DNA of 64,000 nt from JAHRAW01 sp965249835 (GTDB taxonomy: Bacteria > Pseudomonadota > Gammaproteobacteria > Arenicellales > Poriferihabitantaceae): NCBI GenBank assembly GCA_965249835.1, contig CBDFMY010000004.1:67164-131163 (forward strand), in the 5' to 3' direction. Positions 53,781 to 62,904 of this stretch are shown here, one piece after another. Both the position numbers and the translations under genes were made by a program. The notes below the pieces were generated by a model. That model did no database searches. It saw only the letters and a program-made list of their open reading frames with translations, and had not been told where the DNA came from. Each line of letters opens with the position of its first letter. Position 1 is the first letter of the stretch.

Positions 53781-54623
53781 TTACTCCACTCTTTGTTTGG
53801 CTGCGAGATTGACCAGATAGTCGATTACTTTCAGCAATTTTTCGTGGCTACCGGCCAAGGATACCGAAGTGCGGTATTTGCCGTCAACGATAATCGCGGG
53901 CACGCCGGAGATGCCGTATTTGCGGGACATCACCGTGGCGAAACTGACTTTGGTTTCCACCGTGAAAGAATCAAACGTGGCGATTAGCGTTTGCCGGTCG
54001 ACGCGTTTTTCGATTTGGCGCGCGGCTTGCGCGGCAACCGCCCAGTCGGCGAATTGATCTGCGGAGCCGAACGGCAGGCGCGTCTCGTGTATGGCTTTGA
54101 ATAAGTCGGCGTGTAATAGCAGGTCAAGGTCGAGAGATTCCAGGGTGTAATACATCCGCGCATCGAACGCCCACCGTGCGTTCAAGACCGCCGGTATCGG
54201 AACGAATTCGGCATTGTCCGGTTTGTTTCCCCGCCACCGGGTGATGAATGGTTCCAGTCGATAGCAGTGTGGGCAGTGATACCAGAACATTTCCACCACT
54301 TCGATCTTGTCGCCGGTCTGAATCGGTTGTGCCTCGTTCAGCAATTCGTAGTGGCCGCCCTCGACAAATGGCCTGTTCTGCTCGATACGCGTAACGACTT
54401 TATCTTTTTTCTCTTCTTTATCGTCTTTATCGTCTTTATCGTCTTTATCGTCTTTATCGTATTCATCATCGGTTTCGGCCGGTTGCGCTTCGCTCGGCGG
54501 TTCGTATTGGCGGCTTTCGGCGAGCGGCTTGTCCTGTTCGACAGGTGCCAATCGTTCGTATAAAACTGCGGTGACCAGCAACAACACACCGGCCAACAAC
54601 AAGATGATTTGATATTTTTTCAT
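53781..54623 (-). CDS. dsbA: DsbA-type periplasmic thiol:disulfide oxidoreductase with N-terminal repeat insert
   Basis: A 280-aa protein with an N-terminal membrane/signal segment (about 5-21), the CPHC active site at 117-120 in VVEMFWYHCPHCYRLEPF, and the cis-proline loop GVPAIIVDGKY. It is about 70 residues longer than usual. The extra part holds a partial copy of its own HYELLNEAQP segment (QYEPPSEAQP, about 40-49) followed by a DKD repeat (about 55-75) encoded by four perfect 9-bp units at 54421-54456. The insert is probably a flexible spacer tethering the enzyme to the membrane. Confidence 0.9.
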   Translation of the reverse strand: MKKYQIILLLAGVLLLVTAVLYERLAPVEQDKPLAESRQYEPPSEAQPAETDDEYDKDDKDDKDDKDDKEEKKDKVVTRIEQNRPFVEGGHYELLNEAQPIQTGDKIEVVEMFWYHCPHCYRLEPFITRWRGNKPDNAEFVPIPAVLNARWAFDARMYYTLESLDLDLLLHADLFKAIHETRLPFGSADQFADWAVAAQAARQIEKRVDRQTLIATFDSFTVETKVSFATVMSRKYGISGVPAIIVDGKYRTSVSLAGSHEKLLKVIDYLVNLAAKQRVE

Positions 54624-54688
54624 TGAGTCAGTGCCTGATTTTGGATGATAAGACCGATGGATGAGAATAAGGTTGCAAGGATTTTTTT

Positions 54689-56086
54689 TTATTTAAGTGA
54701 CTTTGCGATTTTCTGCGGGAGTTGGTCAAAACCGCCGTTGCTCATGGTGATGATAATATCATTTCCGCTGAGTCGCAATTTCACCGCCGAAATAATTTGG
54801 TCGGTGTGCGCAAGGTGCAGGATTTCGCCATTGCCTTGTTGCGCCGCGGATAGCCCGGCTTGCGAGAACCCGGTCGCGCCGCTGACAATGGCGCAGTCGG
54901 CTCGTTGCAGAGCATCGGTCAATTCCTTGCCGTGACCGCCGCCTTTCATCGACATGCGCATGGTGTTGGAGCGCAACTCCACGATTGCGATGACCCGGCT
55001 GCCGGGATGTTTTGCGCGCACCGCGGCGATGGTGTGGCGGATTGCCGTTGGATGATGGGCGAAGTCGTCGTATAAACAAACTTCGTCGGATTGGAAAAGT
55101 AATTGCAGGCGTCGTTCAGCGGGGCGGTAGTCGCGCAGGAATTCCCCGGCGGTAGCCGGTTGCACGCCCGCCAGTTGCGCCGCCGCCAGCGCCGCCAGAG
55201 CGTTTTGCAGGTTGTGTCTGCCGATGCATTGCCAGTGCACTTGGGTGACCGATTGTCCGTGATGAATCACCTCGAAACGAGAACAATCTTGATTGATGGG
55301 CACGGCGCGCCACTCGACTTCGGTATCTATTTCATCGCCGCCCACGGAAAAACGTACCACTTTGCTCCAGCACCCCATGTCCATGACCTGCGTGAGGCGC
55401 GGGTCATCGGCGTTCACTACCACGTAGCCATTGCCCGGTACGATTCGGACCAGATGATGAAATTGTTTTTGAATTTGCGCAATGTCGTCGTAGATGTCGG
55501 CGTGGTCGAATTCCAAATTACCCAGCACCGCGATGTGCGGGCGGTAGTGAACGAACTTGGCGCGCTTGTCGAAAAATGCGGTGTCGTATTCGTCCGCCTC
55601 AATGATGAAATGGTTTCCTGGTTGGTCATCGCCGAGGTCGGCGGAGTGCGTGAAGTTGCCGGGCTTGCCGCCAATCAAATAGCCCGGCACCTTGCCCGCA
55701 CATTCCAGCAACCAGGCGAGGATGGACGATGTGGTGGTTTTGCCGTGGGTGCCGGCGACGGCAATCACGGTGCGCCGCTGCAGCACTTGTTCGCGCAACC
55801 ATTCGGGAGCGGAACAAAACGCTAGTTTTTCATTCAGCACATGTTCCACCAGCGGGTTGCCGCGGGATAGCGCGTTGCCAATGAGTACGGTGCCGGGATC
55901 ATGGCCGAGATGTTCGGGCAGATAGCCTTCCGCGACTTCCATGTTTTGCGCGCGCAACAAAGTGCTCATCGGCGGATAAACCTGCTCGTCGCAACCGCGC
56001 ACGGTGTAACCACGCGCTCGTGCCAGTTGGGCGATGCCCGCCATGAATGTGCCGCAAATTCCGGCAATGAAAATTTTCCCAGCCAC
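54689..56086 (-). CDS. mpl: UDP-N-acetylmuramate:L-alanyl-gamma-D-glutamyl-meso-diaminopimelate ligase
   Basis: A 465-aa Mur-ligase that attaches recycled tripeptide to UDP-MurNAc. It has the N-terminal AGICGTFMAGIA motif, the ATP loop GTHGKTT (112-118), EADEYDTAFFDKR near 185, and NLEFDHADIYDD near 213, which are characteristic of Mpl and not MurC. It stands alone between dsbA and the restriction cluster. Confidence 0.95.
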   Translation of the reverse strand: MAGKIFIAGICGTFMAGIAQLARARGYTVRGCDEQVYPPMSTLLRAQNMEVAEGYLPEHLGHDPGTVLIGNALSRGNPLVEHVLNEKLAFCSAPEWLREQVLQRRTVIAVAGTHGKTTTSSILAWLLECAGKVPGYLIGGKPGNFTHSADLGDDQPGNHFIIEADEYDTAFFDKRAKFVHYRPHIAVLGNLEFDHADIYDDIAQIQKQFHHLVRIVPGNGYVVVNADDPRLTQVMDMGCWSKVVRFSVGGDEIDTEVEWRAVPINQDCSRFEVIHHGQSVTQVHWQCIGRHNLQNALAALAAAQLAGVQPATAGEFLRDYRPAERRLQLLFQSDEVCLYDDFAHHPTAIRHTIAAVRAKHPGSRVIAIVELRSNTMRMSMKGGGHGKELTDALQRADCAIVSGATGFSQAGLSAAQQGNGEILHLAHTDQIISAVKLRLSGNDIIITMSNGGFDQLPQKIAKSLK

Positions 56087-56120
56087 TGAGTTTTATGCTG
56101 TTCGCACAAACGACAAAGGT

Positions 56121-56897
56121 TTAAGCAGCACCGGCAACGTTTTTAAGGCACAAGTCGTAATAGGTCTTGTTGTTTTCGCAACCGATAAAGTCTCTTTTCA
56201 GTTTGCGGCATGCAACGGCGACAGTGCCGCTTCCCATAAAGCAATCGAGAATTAAATCGCCCTCGTTGGAACTCGCCAGAATCATGCGCTTAATCATATC
56301 CAACGGCTTTGGCGTTGAATGCGGCATTTTTCGCGTTTTCCCATTTTCTTTTTGCATATGTCGCTCGCTACTAAAATGCCAAATTTCTGTGCACAACCTT
56401 CCCTTTTTGTTGGGATACCATCGCTTGCCATTTTTTAGAATTCCTTTGTTTGTAGCGTGTCGCATGCGATCGGTGGAATAGTATGGAACTCGTATATCAT
56501 CGTAATTGAATACATGCCGGTTGCTTTTGGTGAAGAACAAAATCGCCTCTTGACTGTTGGCATATTTTCTTTTCGGCGCACTTATACCGTCGCGTTTGTC
56601 CCACACAATCCAGTTTTGAAATAACATTTTCCGCTCAAGTAGAAAACGCAAAATATAAGCGGCGTTAAACGGCGTGTTAAAAACATACAGGCTACCCGTT
56701 TCCTTCAGTTTTGGAATTAGCAAGTCCAGCCAGTTAAAAGTAAACGCTAAAAAATCGTCGTGCCCGTCAAAGCAATCCCAATCGGCCTTTTGCAGGTTGT
56801 ATGGCGGGTCAATTACCGCCAGATCGATGGAGTCGCCATCCACTTGTTGGTTCAAAAAATCCATCGCATCCATGAGATAGATTTTATTGGTTTTCAT
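56121..56897 (-). CDS. DNA adenine methyltransferase (beta class) of a PLD-type restriction system
   Basis: A 258-aa amino-methyltransferase. DPPYN is at 30-34 and CFMGSGT near 220-226, the beta-class order. DPPY favours N6-adenine. It overlaps the nuclease gene by 14 nt. With the second methyltransferase upstream (57792-58736) it would protect the two strands of an asymmetric site. Confidence 0.9.
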   Translation of the reverse strand: MKTNKIYLMDAMDFLNQQVDGDSIDLAVIDPPYNLQKADWDCFDGHDDFLAFTFNWLDLLIPKLKETGSLYVFNTPFNAAYILRFLLERKMLFQNWIVWDKRDGISAPKRKYANSQEAILFFTKSNRHVFNYDDIRVPYYSTDRMRHATNKGILKNGKRWYPNKKGRLCTEIWHFSSERHMQKENGKTRKMPHSTPKPLDMIKRMILASSNEGDLILDCFMGSGTVAVACRKLKRDFIGCENNKTYYDLCLKNVAGAA

Positions 56898-57822
56898 CTC
56901 TACTTAGTGTAATGACGAAATCGTCTGACATGGAAAAACCATTGCACCACGCGATTACGCTCATGGTGTGTTTGACATTCTTGACATAATTTCCGCGAAC
57001 GTTTTTAGCGGTTTTTTCCTTGATTTTTTCAAAATAATTCGTTATCTGATCATGCAGGTGTTTTTTGTAATGTGCGTCCCGCATGGGTCGGTCAATTGCC
57101 ACGCCATCCCCAATAACTCGCATATAAATAGTCAAACTTTCCGCCAAATAGTCATCAACATAGCCTTGGTCTGGAATAATATACCAACCCCTCCATAGAG
57201 AACTGATACCTTGCTGTTCCGACTTTGAGATGTCAATCCAATCGGTAACAAATGAGAATAATTTTTGTATTTTCTCACTTTCGTTTTCTGTAGTTAACGG
57301 CAGCGAGGCTCCGATTCTCCTGATAGACTGTCTTTTCCGTAATTGTTCTTCGAGTTGTGAGATATCTTCCAGCGTTACATCATTGGAATTTTTTGCTTCC
57401 CACAGATAATTAAAAAACATGACGGCGCTGAATGTGATATTGATGTCATCAATAAACACACTTGCCTCCACATTGTCCACGAGTGCTGCCGCTGTCAGAT
57501 TCGCCGAACCAACAAGCACTTTCCATTGATCATTGTTCTTAAACAGCCATACTTTGGGGTGAAATGTTCCTTCGTTGCTTTTATATATGCGAACCTCCAC
57601 ATCATTTTCAAGCAACTTGCGGATTCCCGAAAGTTGGGTGATGCCCATATCCAAACTGCACAGTAATTTCACCGGTTTGCCTCGGATGTCATCCAAAATC
57701 ATGTCAACGCCGTTTTCCCTGACATATGCGACAATAAGACGTGCCTCGCCGGCCCGGTCAAAAGCGTCCGAAATGGCGGCTTTATGGTTGGTCAGGTCTT
57801 GGATTTGGTTTTGGACAAACAT
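56884..57822 (-). CDS. PLD-superfamily restriction endonuclease (BfiI/NgoFVII-like)
   Basis: A 312-aa protein. The phospholipase-D type site is FHPKVWLF (H88, K90) followed by VGSANLT (104-110), as in metal-independent restriction enzymes such as BfiI. The C-terminal half (about 180-312) would be the DNA-binding part. It lies between two methyltransferase genes with overlaps on both sides (14 and 31 nt), which supports a type IIS restriction role instead of a lipid or repair enzyme. Confidence 0.82.
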   Translation of the reverse strand: MFVQNQIQDLTNHKAAISDAFDRAGEARLIVAYVRENGVDMILDDIRGKPVKLLCSLDMGITQLSGIRKLLENDVEVRIYKSNEGTFHPKVWLFKNNDQWKVLVGSANLTAAALVDNVEASVFIDDINITFSAVMFFNYLWEAKNSNDVTLEDISQLEEQLRKRQSIRRIGASLPLTTENESEKIQKLFSFVTDWIDISKSEQQGISSLWRGWYIIPDQGYVDDYLAESLTIYMRVIGDGVAIDRPMRDAHYKKHLHDQITNYFEKIKEKTAKNVRGNYVKNVKHTMSVIAWCNGFSMSDDFVITLSRDENQ

Positions 57823-58736
57823 AATGTTTCCTGCTTGGGCTGAGATGCGGCGGCTAATTTCTTGGATATGATATTTTTATAACTATCCATAATTTCATAA
57901 CCAATATACTTTCTTTTCAATTCACATGCCACTTTTAGAGTCGTGCCGCTACCCGAGAAAGGGTCCAAGACCAAATCACCGACAAATGTAAAAAGTCGAA
58001 TGCAACGGCGTGCAATTTCTTCCGGCATAATCGCCGAATGTTTTCCAAAAGCCAAATCTTTTTTATTCGGCACCGGGATGTCCCAAATTTGCTTTGTGTA
58101 AAGTCGCCACTCTTCTTCCGTTAGTTTACTTTTTTGCTTGTCGGGTTCTGAAATGTCGTTAATCAGTTTACCGTCTTTAACATAAACAGAAATAAATTCG
58201 CTGGTATTTTGAGCATAAAAATTTCTTGGATACGGGTAACTGCCAAACATTAAACCCTTTCTGGCGTTCGTTCTATTCCAAATATACACATCATATAAAA
58301 ACATTTCTGTGTCCTTTTTACTGAGGATGGAATGTTGAATGTCTGCGTTTAGATCAAAAATATGCCGGTTGTAATGCGTACAATAGTCTTTTTTTGGCAT
58401 GGGCATAAGCGGTGAATTAACGGCTAATTTACCGTTCGGTTTTAACACTCGCTCGCACTCCGCCCATACTTTTGCCAATTCTGAGATAAAAACCGCATAG
58501 TCAGCAACATCACCAATCTGTCCATTTTTGCGGGTGGAGTGCACGGTTTACTGGTAGCCGTCTTTGGCATAATCTTTGACATTAAAGTAGGGCGGTGAAG
58601 TCAGTATAAAGTCAACACACGCATCGGGTATTTCGCACATGTTTTGGGCGTTCTTAAAATACACATAGTTTTCCCTCACCGTTGCCGTCTCTTTTTCGCG
58701 TGGTTGAGCCGATGTTCCGGAATATCCGTTTCTCAT
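57792..58736 (-). pseudogene. Second methyltransferase of the PLD-type system, split by an in-frame stop
   Basis: One frame runs from ATG 58736 (after AAAGGAG) to 57792, but TAA at 58548-58550 interrupts it. The first part (62 aa) holds the catalytic TSPPYFNVKDY (46-56). The second (from GTG 58544, 250 aa) holds the SAM site DPFSGSGTT. GTG follows the stop after 3 nt, so the downstream part could be made by termination-reinitiation and the enzyme might work as two chains. Otherwise it is a nonsense-mutated gene, which would be risky beside an intact nuclease. Confidence 0.75.
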
Positions 58737-58988
58737 GTTTTATGTCTCCTTTCTCGTCAATTGCAATTTTTTCCAACTTTGTCGCTTTGAAGTTTCGTAT
58801 AACAGACGTTTGCACGCCCAGTTTGTTGGCGCATGTGCTGTTGCAAAATCCCCGCATCATGAGGAGTTTTCTGCAGTCCGACCATTTGCGGCAATCATAC
58901 CACCCACCCGGCACCCTGTAAATATCCGCAATGTCACAGTGTTTGTGCGGTGGCGTGCGGGAGCCGACGGGATGATACCATTGCCGCG

Positions 58989-60107
58989 ATGATCTCGATA
59001 AACATAATCCGCAGCAACGATGAGTTAATCTCGTGTATTGATGTCGCCGTGCGCGCCGGCTGGCTGGCGATGGACACCGAGTTTTTGCGCGAGCGCACAT
59101 ATACGCCGGAACTGTGTCTGATACAAGTGAGCGGCGAAGAGTCGGCGGCGTGCATTGATCCACTGGCAGTGGAAGATCTTTCGCCGCTCGGTGTGTTGCT
59201 GGGCAATCCTGATGTGGTCAAGATTTTTCATTCCTGCCGACAGGATCTGGAAGCACTTGATACCCGCGCCGACATTCGTGCGCGCAACTTGTATGACACG
59301 CAGTTGGCGGCGGCTTTTTGCGGATACGGCGACCAGGTAAGTTATGCGGCGTTGGTGGAAGCGGTGTGCGCAGTGCATTTACCGAAGTCGCACACTCGCA
59401 CCGATTGGAGTCGCCGGCCGCTGTCGCGCGCGCAACTGGACTATGCGCTGGATGATGTCAAATACCTGCCGGCGTTGCGTTGCGAACTGGATCGTCTGCT
59501 CGAACAAAAGGGGCGCATGCAATGGCATCGGGATGAATGTGTTCGCGCTGCGGCTCCGGCAAACTACCGCATTGACCCGAACCATGCGTGGCAGCGACTC
59601 AAGGGCTTTGAGCGGCTGGATGCCGCCGCCCAGGAGTGCGTGCGCAAACTGGCGGTATGGCGGGAGCGAAAAGCGCAGCGGCGCAACTTGCCTCGCGGCT
59701 GGGTTTTGCCGACGCCGGTGTTGTTGCAAATCTGCCGCCAACGTCCCGACACGCTTTCCCGTCTGGCGCAGATTAAGGAAATCGCCCCGAACACGGTCAA
59801 ACACGCGGGTCCTGAAATTATTGCGTTGATAGCGCAAAATGAACACAACGATGACAAGGGCGATGATGCCGAAGTTGCCGAAACACGCGCTTGCCCGCTG
59901 CCATTATTAACCCCCGAACAAAAACGTCAGGTGCGAGCAATTATGCAGTTACTCGAACAGCGGGCGATGCAGGAGGAACTCAGTAGATCGTTGCTTGCCA
60001 ACCGACAGGAAGTGGAAAGTTTTGTCCGCGGTCAAACCGATTTACCGTTGTTTGCGGGTTGGCGCGCGCAATTGATTGGAGATGAAATTCTCGCCCGTTA
60101 TTCATGA
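58989..60107 (+). CDS. rnd: Ribonuclease D
   Basis: A 372-aa DEDD 3'-5' exonuclease for tRNA 3' ends. Catalytic acids appear in LAMDTEF (D29, E31), HSCRQDLEAL, and YALDDVKYL. One or two HRDC domains fill residues about 210-372 (QRLKGFERLD, LAVWRERKAQRRNLPRGWVL). Start ATG 58989; an upstream ATG at 58950 gives a non-family extension. Length is as usual. Confidence 0.94.
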   Translation: MISINIIRSNDELISCIDVAVRAGWLAMDTEFLRERTYTPELCLIQVSGEESAACIDPLAVEDLSPLGVLLGNPDVVKIFHSCRQDLEALDTRADIRARNLYDTQLAAAFCGYGDQVSYAALVEAVCAVHLPKSHTRTDWSRRPLSRAQLDYALDDVKYLPALRCELDRLLEQKGRMQWHRDECVRAAAPANYRIDPNHAWQRLKGFERLDAAAQECVRKLAVWRERKAQRRNLPRGWVLPTPVLLQICRQRPDTLSRLAQIKEIAPNTVKHAGPEIIALIAQNEHNDDKGDDAEVAETRACPLPLLTPEQKRQVRAIMQLLEQRAMQEELSRSLLANRQEVESFVRGQTDLPLFAGWRAQLIGDEILARYS

Positions 60108-60111
60108 GTCG

Positions 60112-61272
60112 TCACTTTGCCATTTTGGGCAGCAACACAATAAGCGTGCCACTCTCCTTCATGGTTCCGGCGGCGCGTTCCGCTGCTTCGCCATGCCCCC
60201 AAAACAAATCGGCACGCAACGCTCCCTTGATGGCACCGCCGGTGTCCTGAGCAAAAACAAGTCGTCGATACGGACGCTTTGCATCGCCGGGAAAATTGGT
60301 TGACAACCACAAAGGCGTGCCGAGATTCACCACGGCGGGATCAACGGCGATGCTACGTTGCGGGGTAAGCGGGATGTTGAGCGTGCCGAGCGGCGCATCG
60401 TCGGAGCCATCATTGGGGTCATCATTGGCATTGGCGCGCAACACAAAAAACACATAACTGGGATTGCGGAAAAGCAATTCCTCGGCGCGGTTCGGATGCT
60501 CTCGCAACCACTGGCGAATGGTAAACAGCGAAATTTCCTCCCGAGTCAGTTCATTGAGTTGAAACAAAACGTTTCCGATGGAGCGATACGGATGCCCGTT
60601 CTGATTTGCGTAACCGATGCCGATTAATTTCCCATCGGGCAAGCGGACGCGCCCCGAACCTTGAATATGAAGAAAGAACACCGCATCGCGGTCATCAATC
60701 CAGATTAATTCATTGCCGGCCAGCAGCGTGCGGTTGGAATCAATTTCTTTGCGCGAATAAAACGGCAACACCTTGTCGCCCTGAATGCGCCCGCGAACAC
60801 GTTTGTTTTTCAATTCGGGATACACATCGCCGAGTTTAATCGACAACAACGTTTTCGGTGGCGCATACAATGGATAGCGGTAGCGGTGGTCGGGCGTGAA
60901 ACTGCCGAACAATAGCGGCTCGTAGTAACCGGTAATCAAACCTTGCGTTTCACCGCCGCGACCATGGAGTCGATGGGGGGTGAACCAGCGTTCAAAAAAT
61001 TGCCGGGCAGCGTGGTCGTTCGGCGCCGGATGATTTTGTGCCGCCGCGCATAAATTTTTCCAGTTCAACCGGGTCGCCATCGCCTGGCAATTGTGCAACA
61101 AGGCGAGCCAGGCTTCGGCGTGATTATCCTGCCGCCAGCCGTCAATTTGTTGCCATTCCAGTGCTTTGCCGAGGCCGGGCGCGCGCGGTTTGACCACCGC
61201 GCAGGAAGCGATGCCGATGCACAGGCAAACGATCAGGAAAAGTCGAAGGTAGACAGGGTTAGCGGAAATCAA
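60112..61272 (-). CDS. mltA: Membrane-bound lytic murein transglycosylase A
   Basis: A 386-aa lipoprotein: a signal segment ends in the lipobox IASC at about 21-24. The MltA domain is marked by FFERWFTPHRL, GLITGYYEPLLFGS and LIWIDDRDAVFFLHIQGSGR. The C-terminal 3D domain carries the catalytic aspartates (VFAQDTGGAIKG, ADLFWGHGEAAE). It cleaves glycan strands to anhydromuropeptides. It converges on rnd with a 4-bp gap. Confidence 0.94.
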   Translation of the reverse strand: MISANPVYLRLFLIVCLCIGIASCAVVKPRAPGLGKALEWQQIDGWRQDNHAEAWLALLHNCQAMATRLNWKNLCAAAQNHPAPNDHAARQFFERWFTPHRLHGRGGETQGLITGYYEPLLFGSFTPDHRYRYPLYAPPKTLLSIKLGDVYPELKNKRVRGRIQGDKVLPFYSRKEIDSNRTLLAGNELIWIDDRDAVFFLHIQGSGRVRLPDGKLIGIGYANQNGHPYRSIGNVLFQLNELTREEISLFTIRQWLREHPNRAEELLFRNPSYVFFVLRANANDDPNDGSDDAPLGTLNIPLTPQRSIAVDPAVVNLGTPLWLSTNFPGDAKRPYRRLVFAQDTGGAIKGALRADLFWGHGEAAERAAGTMKESGTLIVLLPKMAK

Positions 61273-61299
61273 CGAGACGGGCGGGGCGAGCGGGGGGAG

Positions 61300-62568
61300 T
61301 TATTGTTTGGCGGCGGCCAGTTTCACGCAAACTGCAAGCACTTCGGTTGCTTGCCGGATGTCGCTCAACGACGGGAAAGTCGGCGCAATCCGCACGTTGC
61401 GGTCGCGCGGGTCTTTGCCGTAGGGGAAGGGTGCGCCGGCGGCGGTGAGTTTGACTCCGGCATCCAATGCCAATTGCACCACTTGCGTGGCGCTACCGTC
61501 AACGCCGTCAAGGCTGATGAAATAACCGCCTTTCGGTCGACTCCATTGGGCGATATTGAGGTCGCCGAGTTCTCGTTCGAGAATCTCCAGCACCAGATCA
61601 AATTTTGGTTTGACCAGAGCCGCGTGTTTTTTCATGTGTGCACGAAGCCCTTCCCTATCGCCGAACAATTTCAACATTCGGAATTGATTGACCTTGTCGG
61701 GCCCGATGCTTTGTACGGCGATGTGCGCTTTGGCATCGGCGACATTGGCATCGCTGGCGGCCATGGCGGCGATGCCGGAACCGGGGTGGCTGATTTTTGA
61801 AGTAGAGGCAAACAGGATGACTCGGTGCGGGTTACCCGCCGCCTCGCAGTGCTGCATGATATTTTCCAGCGCCAGGCGTTCATCGCTGAAATGATGTTCG
61901 GCGTAGGCGTTGTCCCAGAGTATCCTGAAATCCGCCGCCGCGGTTTTCATTGCGGCGAGCCGCGCAACCGTATCGGCATCGTAACAGGCGCCGGTCGGGT
62001 TGCTGTATTTCGGCACGCACCAGATGCCCTTGATGGTGTCGTCTTCGGCAACCAGCGATTCCACTTGAGCCATGTCGGGTCCGTGGTCGGTCATCCCCAC
62101 CGCGAGCAATTCAAAGCCGAGGTGTTCGGTAATCTGGAAGTGGCGGTCGTAGCCGGGCGTCGGGCAGATAAACTTTCGTTTGGTGATGTGATTCCACGGG
62201 CTGCCATCGACCACACCGAACTGGCAGGCGCGGGCGAGCGTTTCATACATCAAGGTCAAACTCGAATTGCCGCCGATGATGACCCGTTGCGGCGCGACCT
62301 CGAGCAGGTCGCCGAACAACCGCTTCGCCGCCGGCAGCCCGTCCAGCCCGCCGTAGTTGCGGAGGTCGGTGCCGTCATCATCCCGATACTCATCGCCCGG
62401 AAGCGTGAGAATCCGGTTGGATAAATCCAGTTGCTGCGGGGATGGTTTGCCGCGAGTCATGTCGAGCGACAGCGACCGGCCCTTCAAGCGGGCGTATTCA
62501 TCGCGCCATTGCGGATGGAGTGCGTGCCAATCCGCGGGCAAATTAGTATTCGGTGCGGAAGCGGGCAT
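61300..62568 (-). CDS. Aminotransferase class I/II, Asp_aminotransf (type Ic) family
   Basis: A 422-aa PLP enzyme. The N-terminal SLDMTRGKPSPQQLDLSN, NPTGACYD, the LWDNAYAEHHF aspartate, and the PLP lysine in FASTSKISHPGSGI are visible. This pattern is that of the PF12897 group of aspartate aminotransferases (type 1c), which resemble MocR C-termini. Aspartate/2-oxoglutarate is the likely pair; a broader substrate range is possible. It lies 27 bp upstream of mltA. Confidence 0.88.
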   Translation of the reverse strand: MPASAPNTNLPADWHALHPQWRDEYARLKGRSLSLDMTRGKPSPQQLDLSNRILTLPGDEYRDDDGTDLRNYGGLDGLPAAKRLFGDLLEVAPQRVIIGGNSSLTLMYETLARACQFGVVDGSPWNHITKRKFICPTPGYDRHFQITEHLGFELLAVGMTDHGPDMAQVESLVAEDDTIKGIWCVPKYSNPTGACYDADTVARLAAMKTAAADFRILWDNAYAEHHFSDERLALENIMQHCEAAGNPHRVILFASTSKISHPGSGIAAMAASDANVADAKAHIAVQSIGPDKVNQFRMLKLFGDREGLRAHMKKHAALVKPKFDLVLEILERELGDLNIAQWSRPKGGYFISLDGVDGSATQVVQLALDAGVKLTAAGAPFPYGKDPRDRNVRIAPTFPSLSDIRQATEVLAVCVKLAAAKQ

Positions 62569-62904
62569 TTCAATGACGAACGATGGTGTGGGAGGCGGAT
62601 TTTATCAGTTTCCGCTGGTGTCGAGCGTTGTGCTTGCCTTTTCGTCGCCATGCGGTGTTGCGCATCGTCGCTCGGTCGATTACATACTTAATGTATGCTC
62701 ACTTTTTCGCTCCTCGCGCGCCTTGCCTGACAACGAAAATACGGCGCACAATTTTGCGCTTGCCTTTTCGTCGTCATGCGGTGTTGCGCATCGTCGCTCG
62801 GTCGATTACATACTTAATGTATGCTCACTTTTTCGCTCCTCGCGCGCCTTGCCTGACAACGAAAATACGGCGTGCAATGTTTGTTCTTAATTAATGAGTT
62901 CGGT
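62569..62904 (+). repeat. Family A repeat as a 126-bp tandem pair
   Basis: Two nearly identical 126-bp units (about 62629-62754 and 62755-62880) each hold GCATCGTCGCTCGGTCGATT, ACATACTTAATGTATGCTCA and CTCCTCGCGCGCCTTGCCTG. They differ by only a few bases, so the duplication is recent. Other family A copies are at 23258, 47440 and 48930/50263. Confidence 0.88.

Noticed and set aside
58654..59163. Long minus-strand frame overlapping the methyltransferase start
   Set aside because: Its N-terminal half is antisense to rnd and its C-terminal part overlaps the better-supported methyltransferase start with an AAAGGAG site. A short peptide within 58737-58870 cannot be fully excluded.
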